64,000 bases of DNA, from positions 2,046,001 to 2,110,000 of the forward strand of contig NZ_CP016793.1 in NCBI RefSeq assembly GCF_001701025.1, read 5' to 3'. The notes beneath the pieces were generated by a model. The model worked only from the letters and a program-made list of their open reading frames with translations, did no database searches and was not told where the DNA came from. This stretch comes from Lentzea guizhouensis (GTDB lineage Bacteria; Actinomycetota; Actinomycetes; Mycobacteriales; Pseudonocardiaceae). Positions 58,140 through 64,000 of this stretch are shown one piece after another; the stretch's first letter is position 1, and every line of letters begins with the position of its first letter. Position numbers and translations under genes: made by a program.

Positions 58140-59930
58140 TCACTTGACGATCGGGGCCCACTCGGGCCCGGTGTCGCCCAGTTCCTTCTCCAGCTTCGAG
58201 AACAGCGGAGACGGCTTGGCGAGCGGCCGGCCGACCTCGATCGGCGTCGACTCCCAGCGCGCCTGCTCACCGGCGTAGTCACCGGTCAGCACCGGGTACG
58301 AGCGCTCGGGCACGTCGAGGTCGGTGACCTCGTCCATCGACGGCTGGGCCGCCCACACGCCCGTGCCGCCCAGCGCCTCGTGCACCTTCTGCGCCGAGTG
58401 CGGCAGGAACGGCGTCATGAGCGTGTTCGCGTCCTGCACGACCTGCAACGCGGTGTGCAGCACCGAGTCGCGGCGCTCCGGGTCGTCCTTGAGCTTCCAC
58501 GGCTCCTGGTCGGACAGGTACTTGTTCGCCGCCGAGATCACCCGCATCGCCTCACCGGAGGCCTGCTTGAACCGCGAACGGCGCAGGTGCGCGCCGACAG
58601 TGTCGAACGCCGCCTTGGACTGCGCGAGCAGCTCGTGGTCGGCGGGCGTCAGCGCGACGGCCTTCGGGATGGCGCCGACGTTCTTGTGCGCCATGGAGAT
58701 CGAGCGGTTGACCAGGTTGCCCCACTCGTTCGCCAGCTCGAAGTTCGTCCGGCGGACGAACTCCTCCCAGGTGAAGTCGGTGTCCTGGTTCTCCGGTCCC
58801 GCGACGGAGATGAAGTACCGCAGCGCGTCCGGCCCGAACTCCTTCAGGAAGTCGCCGACGTAGATCACGGTGCCGCGCGAGGTCGAGAACTTCGACCCGC
58901 TCATCGTCAGGTACTCCGACGACACGACCTCGGTCGGCAGGTTCAGCGTGCCGAACCGGCCGGGCTCGCCGCCCTTGTCGCCGGCGCCGTTCTGGCCGAG
59001 CAGCAACGACGGCCAGATCAGCGAGTGGAAGACGATGTTGTCCTTGCCCATGAAGTAGTAGCCCTGGGCGTCACCCGTCCAGAACTCCTTCCAGGCGTCG
59101 TCGTCACCGGACCGCCGCGCCCACTCCACCGACGCGCTCAGGTAGCCGATCACCGCGTCGAACCACACGTAGAACCGCTTCATCGGCTGGTTGCTCCACC
59201 CGTCGAGCGGGATCGGCACACCCCAGTCGAGGTCGCGGGTGATGGCGCGCGGCCGCAGGTCCTTGATCAGGTTCTGCGAGAACTTGAGGACGTTGGGACG
59301 CCACTCGGTGCGCGTGCCCATCCACGAGCCCAGCGACTCGATGAACGACGGCAGGTCCAGGAACAGGTGCTCGGTCTCGACGAACTTCGGCGTCTCCCCG
59401 TTGATCCGCGAGCGCGGGTTCTTCAGGTCGATCGGGTCGAGCTGGTTGCCGCAGTTGTCGCACTGGTCGCCACGCGCGCCGTCGTACCCGCAGATCGGGC
59501 AGGTGCCCTCGATGAACCGGTCGGGCAGCGTCCGGCCGGTCGACGGGCTGATGGCGCCCATCTCGACCTTCGGCAGCACGTACCCGTTCTTCCACAGCGC
59601 GGCGAACAGGTCCTGCACCACCTGGTAGTGGTTGCCGGTCGTGGTGCGGGTGAAGAGGTCGTAGGACAGCCCGAGGCCCTGCAGGTCCGAGGCGATCACG
59701 CGGTTGTACTTGTCGGCGAGCTCACGCGCGGTGAGCCCTTCCTTCTCGGCCTGCACCTGGATGGGTGTGCCGTGCTCGTCCGTGCCGCTGACCATGAGCA
59801 CCCGGTTCCCCGACATGCGCATGTAGCGGGAGAACACGTCGGAGGGGACACCGAAACCGGAGACATGACCGATGTGCCGGGGGCCGTTGGCGTAAGGCCA
59901 GGCCACCGCGGTCAGTACGGAGGCACTCAT
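58140..59930 (-). CDS. metG: Methionyl-tRNA synthetase
   Basis: 596-residue class I aminoacyl-tRNA synthetase charging tRNA-Met. HIGH motif in [15 protein letters not shown] (19-22), zinc knuckle [23 protein letters not shown]-like loop as [11 protein letters not shown], and the anticodon-binding helical domain. No C-terminal dimerisation EMAP domain. First gene of the metG-tatD cluster; the divergent PadR gene begins 54 bases away. Confidence 0.97.
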   Translation of the reverse strand: MSASVLTAVAWPYANGPRHIGHVSGFGVPSDVFSRYMRMSGNRVLMVSGTDEHGTPIQVQAEKEGLTARELADKYNRVIASDLQGLGLSYDLFTRTTTGNHYQVVQDLFAALWKNGYVLPKVEMGAISPSTGRTLPDRFIEGTCPICGYDGARGDQCDNCGNQLDPIDLKNPRSRINGETPKFVETEHLFLDLPSFIESLGSWMGTRTEWRPNVLKFSQNLIKDLRPRAITRDLDWGVPIPLDGWSNQPMKRFYVWFDAVIGYLSASVEWARRSGDDDAWKEFWTGDAQGYYFMGKDNIVFHSLIWPSLLLGQNGAGDKGGEPGRFGTLNLPTEVVSSEYLTMSGSKFSTSRGTVIYVGDFLKEFGPDALRYFISVAGPENQDTDFTWEEFVRRTNFELANEWGNLVNRSISMAHKNVGAIPKAVALTPADHELLAQSKAAFDTVGAHLRRSRFKQASGEAMRVISAANKYLSDQEPWKLKDDPERRDSVLHTALQVVQDANTLMTPFLPHSAQKVHEALGGTGVWAAQPSMDEVTDLDVPERSYPVLTGDYAGEQARWESTPIEVGRPLAKPSPLFSKLEKELGDTGPEWAPIVK

Positions 59931-59984
59931 GTGCCTAGCCTACGGAGGCGGTGCCAGCCGCTTTTCACTGCATGGGAGGTCGGA

Positions 59985-60536
59985 TTGTCCGCGACCAGGA
60001 TGCTGGTGCTCGGCGTGGTCAAGCTCGTCGGCGAGGCACACGGCTACGTGGTGCGCCGCGAGCTGAAGTCGTGGTCGGCGGACAGCTGGGCGAACGTGCA
60101 ACCGGGCTCGATCTACCACGCCCTGAAGTCGCTGGCCAAGGACGGTCTGCTGGAGCCGGTCGGCACCGAGTCGGCGGAGGGCCCGGCCAGGACCACCTAC
60201 CGGATCACCCCGGCGGGTGAGCACGAGCTGGGCGACCTGCTCGGCCACGCGCTCGGTGACGCGCAGGCGGGCAACGCCGAGGTCTCCGCGGCCGTGGCGA
60301 TGCTGAACCTCGTTCCCCGCAAGCAGGCGGTCACGCTGCTGCGCAACCGGCTGGCCGGGCTCGAAGGGCAGCTCGGCCCGACCAGGCACGGCATCGGCTC
60401 GCTGCCGGAGATGGGCAAGCCCGAGCACGTCAGCGAGCTCTTCCGGTTGTGGCTCGTCCACCTCGAAGGCCAGGTCAGGTGGACCCGGGAGCTGATCGAG
60501 CGGCTGGAGTCCGGGGCCTACGAGCTAATCGACTAG
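59985..60536 (+). CDS. PadR-family transcriptional regulator
   Basis: 183 residues. N-terminal winged helix typical of PadR (TRMLVLGVVKLVGEAHGYVV, RRELKSWSADSW, GSIYHALKSLAKDGLLE, TTYRITPAGEHEL) and a C-terminal helical dimerisation part. Such proteins repress adjacent drug exporters and release DNA on binding the drug. TTG 59985 with GGGAGG five bases upstream is the start; the frame continues far upstream as the antisense of metG. It precedes an ABC exporter and two operators. Confidence 0.85.
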   Translation: MSATRMLVLGVVKLVGEAHGYVVRRELKSWSADSWANVQPGSIYHALKSLAKDGLLEPVGTESAEGPARTTYRITPAGEHELGDLLGHALGDAQAGNAEVSAAVAMLNLVPRKQAVTLLRNRLAGLEGQLGPTRHGIGSLPEMGKPEHVSELFRLWLVHLEGQVRWTRELIERLESGAYELID

Positions 60537-60586
60537 TCAAACTTGAATAGTCAGCGCTACCCTCTAGTCAAAATTGACTAGAGGGG
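60534..60586. promoter_or_regulatory. Paired PadR operators before the ABC exporter
   Basis: Site 1 (60534-60551) has arms CTAGTCAA and TTGAATAG, one mismatch from perfect. Site 2 (60561-60586) is a perfect palindrome with 12-bp arms CCCTCTAGTCAA/TTGACTAGAGGG around two central A. Both share CTAGTCAA-NN-TTG(A/C)-TAG and their centres are 31 bp apart, three helical turns. Site 1 begins within the last codons of the padR gene. Confidence 0.75.
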
Positions 60587-60593
60587 ACTGACC

Positions 60594-61523
60594 ATGATCA
60601 AGGCACGCGGGCTCGCGCGCCGGTTCACCACCAAGGCGGGCCCGGTCGACGCCGTGCGCGGGGTGGACGTCGACGTCGCCGAAGGGGAGCTCGTCGGGTT
60701 CCTCGGGCCGAACGGCGCGGGCAAGTCGACGACGTTGCGCATGCTCACCACGCTGCTGCGGCCGACGGCGGGCGAGGCGCTCGTCGCGGGCCACGACCTG
60801 CTGACCGACCCGGCCGGCGTGCGCCGCAACATCGGGTACGTCGGCCAGAAGAACGGCGCGAGCGCCGACCAGCGGGTCGCCGACGAGCTGGAGTTCCAGG
60901 CCCGCTTCCACGGCCTGTCCAGGGCTCAGGCCCGCCGCAGGATCGCCGGCCTGCTCGACCGGTTCGACCTCCAGGGCCTGGAGAAGCGCGCGGTCGTGAC
61001 GTTGTCGGGCGGCCAGCAACGCCGGCTCGACATCGCCATGGGGATGCTGAACGCCCCGCCGCTGCTGTTCCTCGACGAACCGTCCACCGCGCTCGACCCG
61101 CAGAGCCGCCGCAACCTGTGGGACCACGTCAGGCGGCTGCGGGCCGACGGCACCACGGTCTTCCTGACCACGCACTACCTCGACGAGGCCGACGTGCTGT
61201 GCGACCGGCTGCTGGTGATCGACCACGGCGCGATCGTCGCCGAGGGCTCACCGGACGAGCTCAAAAGCCGCGTCTCCGGTGACCTGGTCGTGCTCGGCAC
61301 ACCTCAGGCGCTGCTGGTGTCGGAGAAGTTCGACAACGCCGTCGTCGACGGTGAAGAGGTCAGCTTCCGCGTCCCGAACGGCGACCGCGCGCTGCCGGGA
61401 CTGCTGCGCGACCTCGGCGACATCGGCGTCGAGCTGCACTCGGTGCAGGTGCACCGGCCGACGCTCGACGACGTGTTCCTGACCATGACCGGTCGTTCCC
61501 TGCGGGAGGACAGCAATGCGTGA
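60594..61523 (+). CDS. ABC exporter ATPase, DrrA type
   Basis: 309 residues. Walker A GPNGAGKST, signature LSGGQQRRLDIAMGM, Walker B LLFLDEPSTALDPQ, and the C-terminal DUF4162-like region (LPGLLRDLGDIGVELHSVQV, RPTLDDVFLTMTG) characteristic of DrrA daunorubicin-resistance ATPases. It energises the permease encoded next, with an 8-base overlap. Starts eight bases after the perfect operator palindrome, so repression by the upstream PadR protein would be direct. Confidence 0.93.
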   Translation: MIKARGLARRFTTKAGPVDAVRGVDVDVAEGELVGFLGPNGAGKSTTLRMLTTLLRPTAGEALVAGHDLLTDPAGVRRNIGYVGQKNGASADQRVADELEFQARFHGLSRAQARRRIAGLLDRFDLQGLEKRAVVTLSGGQQRRLDIAMGMLNAPPLLFLDEPSTALDPQSRRNLWDHVRRLRADGTTVFLTTHYLDEADVLCDRLLVIDHGAIVAEGSPDELKSRVSGDLVVLGTPQALLVSEKFDNAVVDGEEVSFRVPNGDRALPGLLRDLGDIGVELHSVQVHRPTLDDVFLTMTGRSLREDSNA

Positions 61524-62226
61524 CACCTGGCTCGTGTTCTGGCGTGTGATGCTGCCGGTGCTGCGCAACCCGGTCGCGGTCGTGTTCGGGATCGCCCAGC
61601 CGTTGCTCTACCTCGGCCTGTTCGGGCCGCTGCTCGGCGACGGCGGCTGGCAGTGGTTCGTGCCGGGTCTGCTGGTGCAGATGGCGTTGTTCGGCACCGC
61701 CTACGCCGGCTTCTCGCTGCTGCCCGAGGTGCGGACGGGTGTGCTGGAACGGCTGCGGGTCACGCCGGTCAGCCGGATCGCGCTGCTGGTCGGGCGGGTC
61801 GGCAAGGACGTGGTGCTGCTGGTCGTGCAGAGCCTGCTGATCGTGCTGGCCGCGACGGCGTTCGGGTTCCGCGCGTCGGCAGGCGACGTGCTGCTCGGCC
61901 TCGGGCTGGTGGCGTTGCTCGGCGTCGCCATCGGGTCCGCGTCGTACGCGGTGGCGTTGAAGGTGAAGCTGGAGTACGTCTTCGCGTCGGTCCTGTCGGC
62001 GGTCATCGTGCCGTTGATGCTGCTTTCCGGCGTGCTGCTGCCCATGTCGAACGGCCCGCGGTGGCTCTACTGGCTGTCGCGGCTCAACCCGCTGGCGCAC
62101 GTCGTGGACGCCGAGCGGTCGATCTTCAACTCGGGTCCGGTGCTGGTCGGGCTGGTCTCGGCGGCCGTGTTGGTGGTCGTGGGCGTGTTCGCCGGCGTGC
62201 GCACGTTCAACAGGGAGTCAGCTTGA
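61516..62226 (+). CDS. ABC-2 type exporter permease, DrrB type
   Basis: 236 residues, six predicted membrane helices of the ABC-2 family: VFGIAQPLLYLGLFGPLL, PGLLVQMALFGTAYAGFSLL, conserved cytoplasmic ERLRVTPVSRIALLVGRVGKD, and the C-terminal LSRLNPLAHVVDAERSIF. With the DrrA-like ATPase it would export a drug, lipid or natural product; the substrate is unknown. The 3' end overlaps rsmI (opposite strand) by nine bases. Confidence 0.92.
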   Translation: MRDTWLVFWRVMLPVLRNPVAVVFGIAQPLLYLGLFGPLLGDGGWQWFVPGLLVQMALFGTAYAGFSLLPEVRTGVLERLRVTPVSRIALLVGRVGKDVVLLVVQSLLIVLAATAFGFRASAGDVLLGLGLVALLGVAIGSASYAVALKVKLEYVFASVLSAVIVPLMLLSGVLLPMSNGPRWLYWLSRLNPLAHVVDAERSIFNSGPVLVGLVSAAVLVVVGVFAGVRTFNRESA

Positions 62227-63072
62227 CCTGACCGCGGCGTCGTAGAGGGCCTTCTTGCTGACCCCGGCCGCCTCCGCGACCTCGGCGGCGGCCGACTTCA
62301 TCCGCTCGCCGTCCGCGACCCGCTGCTTCACCTCGGCGACCAGCGTCTCCAGGTCCGGCTTGGCCGCTGCGGGCGCCGGTCCGAGCACCACGGTGATCTC
62401 GCCGCGTGCGCCTTCCACGGCCCACTCGGCGAGCTCAGCCAGTGACCCGCGCACGACCTCTTCGTACTTCTTCGTGAGCTCACGGCACACGGCAGCCGCC
62501 CGGTCCGGGCCGAGCACCTCCACGGCGTCCGCCAGCGTGTCCGCGAGCCGATGGGGTGCCTCGAAGAAGACGACCGTGCGCTGTTCCGCGGCCAAAGGGG
62601 CGAACCAGCGCTTGCGCTCGCCGGACTTGCGCGGCGGGAAGCCGTCGAACGCGAACCGGTCGCTCGGCAGGCCGGACAGGGCCAGCGCTGTCGTGACGGC
62701 GGACGGCCCCGGCAGGCAGGTGACCGTGATGTCCGCCTCCACGCAGGCGGCGACCAGCCGGTACCCCGGGTCCGACACGCTCGGCATGCCCGCGTCGGTC
62801 ACGAGCAGCACCGTCTCGCCGCCGTGCAGCGACTCGAGCAGCCCCGGCAGGCGGGCCTGCTCGACCTGGTCGTAGAAGCTGATCACCCGCCCGGACGGCT
62901 TGACCTGCAGCGCGGCCGCGAGGCTGTGCAGTCTGCGGGTGTCCTCCGCGGCGATGACGTCAGCGGTCGCCAGCGCCTCGACCAGGCGTGCGGAGGCGTC
63001 GCGGATGTCGCCGAGTGGGGTAGCGGCGAGGACCAGACGGCCTGAACCGGATACAGGACTCACACCGTTCAC
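62218..63072 (-). CDS. rsmI: 16S rRNA 2'-O-ribose C1402 methyltransferase RsmI
   Basis: 284 residues of the tetrapyrrole-methylase-like fold. Conserved ATPLGDIRDASARL, AEDTRRLHSLAAAL, VTDAGMPSVSDPGYRLVAAC, PGPSAVTTALALSGLPSDRF and FFEAPHRLADTL. It methylates the ribose of C1402 in the decoding centre. GTG 63072 and GTG 63063 are both possible starts. Divergent from the mannosyltransferase with about 15-24 bases between starts, as Rv1003 and Rv1002c are neighbours in M. tuberculosis. Confidence 0.95.
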   Translation of the reverse strand: MNGVSPVSGSGRLVLAATPLGDIRDASARLVEALATADVIAAEDTRRLHSLAAALQVKPSGRVISFYDQVEQARLPGLLESLHGGETVLLVTDAGMPSVSDPGYRLVAACVEADITVTCLPGPSAVTTALALSGLPSDRFAFDGFPPRKSGERKRWFAPLAAEQRTVVFFEAPHRLADTLADAVEVLGPDRAAAVCRELTKKYEEVVRGSLAELAEWAVEGARGEITVVLGPAPAAAKPDLETLVAEVKQRVADGERMKSAAAEVAEAAGVSKKALYDAAVRSS

Positions 63073-63087
63073 CCTACGATCGGCGGC

Positions 63088-64000
63088 GTGACAGTCCTCG
63101 TGCAGCCAGGAGAGGCGCCCGTCGCCGTCGTGGAGGAACCGCGCACGGACCGTGCGGCGGCTCTCGACCCGCCTCCCCACGGAGATCGGATGCGCGGGTG
63201 GCTCGTCACGATCGTCGTGACGCTGATCGGCGCCGTAGTGCGGTTCTGGAACGTCGGCTACCCGACGGACAAGGGCACGCCGATCTTCGACGAGAAGCAC
63301 TACGTGCCGCAGTCGGCGCAGGTGCTGCGCAACGGCGGCTACGAGGACAACCCCGGCTACGAGCTGATCGTCCACCCGCCGCTCGCGAAGCAGCTGATGG
63401 CGATCGGCCAGGAGCTCTTCGGCTACGACGGCATCGGCTGGCGGTTCGCCTCGGCGCTCGCGGGCGCGATCACGATCCTGCTGATCGTGCGGATCGCCCG
63501 CCGCCTGACCCGCTCCGACCTGCTGGGCGCGCTGGCCGGCGTGCTGCTCATCGCGGACGGCGTCTCGCACGTCCAGTCGCGGATGGGCATGCTCGACATC
63601 TTCCTGGCGCTGTTCGTCGTGGCGGCGTTCGGCTGCCTGGTCGTGGACCGCGAACAGGTGCGCGAACGGCTCGCGGTCGCCGTGCGCGAGGGGTTCATCA
63701 CCAACTCGGCGTTCGGCCCGTGGCTCGGCTTCCGCTGGTGGCGCTTCGGTGCGGGCGTGATGCTCGGTCTGGCGTGCGGCATCAAGTGGTCCGGCATCTG
63801 GTACATCGCCGCGTTCGGCCTGCTGACGGTCATCTGGAGCGCGCTGGCACGGCGGGCGGCCGGCGTCGAGGAACCGTGGCTGGGCGCCCTGGCCAAGGAC
63901 GTCCTGCCCTCGCTCGGCGGCCTGGTCGCGATCCCGGTGGTGGCCTACCTCGTGACGTGGTTCCCGTGGATGGCCAGCGAGACCGGCATCGACCGGCACG
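63088..64000 (+). CDS. pmt: Protein O-mannosyltransferase (GT39), N-terminal part
   Basis: The first 304 codons are inside the window; the gene runs off the end. A cytoplasmic tail of about 37 residues precedes a membrane helix (WLVTIVVTLIGAVVRFW). The GT39 catalytic loop IFDEKHYVPQSAQVL with the essential acidic pair is present, then VHPPLAKQLMAIGQ and further membrane helices (ALAGVLLIADGVSHVQSRM, GMLDIFLALFVVAAFGCLV). It transfers mannose from polyprenyl phosphate to secreted proteins during Sec export, and could modify the Ser/Thr-rich exported proteins in this window. Confidence 0.92.
   Translation, partial: MTVLVQPGEAPVAVVEEPRTDRAAALDPPPHGDRMRGWLVTIVVTLIGAVVRFWNVGYPTDKGTPIFDEKHYVPQSAQVLRNGGYEDNPGYELIVHPPLAKQLMAIGQELFGYDGIGWRFASALAGAITILLIVRIARRLTRSDLLGALAGVLLIADGVSHVQSRMGMLDIFLALFVVAAFGCLVVDREQVRERLAVAVREGFITNSAFGPWLGFRWWRFGAGVMLGLACGIKWSGIWYIAAFGLLTVIWSALARRAAGVEEPWLGALAKDVLPSLGGLVAIPVVAYLVTWFPWMASETGIDRH

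Noticed and set aside
57969..59984. Long plus-strand N-terminal extension of the PadR regulator across metG
   Set aside because: PadR homology begins at the TTG at 59985, which has a good ribosome site; the upstream part is the antisense of metG and tatD.

Overview
The window is chromosomal DNA from a high-GC actinobacterium. Protein motifs and gene order point to Pseudonocardiales (Lentzea/Saccharothrix/Actinosynnema-like); this is inference, because no rRNA is present. The evidence is the strong G/C third-position bias, frequent GTG/TTG starts, RpfB with G5/DUF348 domains, AfsR/SARP-type regulation, and a conserved gene order that follows, in reverse orientation, the Mycobacterium tuberculosis block from ppx2 through eno, mazG, mfd, glmU, prs, rplY, pth, the acyl-AMP ligase, ispE, ksgA, rpfB, tatD and metG to rsmI and the protein mannosyltransferase.

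Layout. 1-6.4 kb: tail of an acetyltransferase, a small conserved protein with a possible leaderless promoter, and a complete oligopeptide ABC importer operon (oppABCDF order) ending in a strong hairpin. 6.4-12.8 kb: exopolyphosphatase, two GNAT acetyltransferases (one with an extra C-terminal domain), a secreted lytic transglycosylase with a Ser/Thr/Pro tail, then DUF501-ftsB-eno. 12.9-24.4 kb: an accessory stretch lying where eno and mazG are almost adjacent in mycobacteria. It holds a GntR regulator, a PEBP-SRPBCC fusion, cytochrome P450, alpha/beta hydrolase, SDR, a short SARP/NB-ARC regulator, a divergent Lrp/aminotransferase pair with a nested operator, a TPR protein, a lipoprotein, a second transglycosylase, a 1-kb non-coding interval with a 25-bp minisatellite and a large nested palindrome, and a Pro/Ser-rich membrane protein.

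24.4-33.1 kb (minus strand): tricorn protease homologue, mazG, a SurA-like lipoprotein and mfd. 33.3-37 kb: DUF4291 protein, sugar dehydrogenase lipoprotein, TetR regulator and a membrane-anchored hydrolase. 37.0-43.8 kb (plus strand): tRNA-Gln, GGDEF protein, glmU-prs, rplY, a DivIVA-repeat protein, pth and a small protein. 43.8-51.3 kb: acyl-AMP ligase, a second and larger DivIVA-repeat protein, a secreted Cys protein, an ABC-F ATPase, a truncated TROVE/Ro60-like protein with an adjacent nested inverted repeat, and ispE. 51.4-54.2 kb: metNIQ methionine importer under a SAM-clan riboswitch. 54.3-59.9 kb: ksgA, rpfB, tatD, metG. 60-64 kb: PadR regulator controlling a drug-type ABC exporter through two palindromic operators, rsmI, and the start of a protein O-mannosyltransferase.

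The core genes serve translation, envelope precursors, nucleotide supply and repair. The items that most merit follow-up are the TROVE gene with its structured neighbour, the two multi-repeat DivIVA-like proteins, the nested palindrome beside the minisatellite, and the PEBP-SRPBCC fusion.
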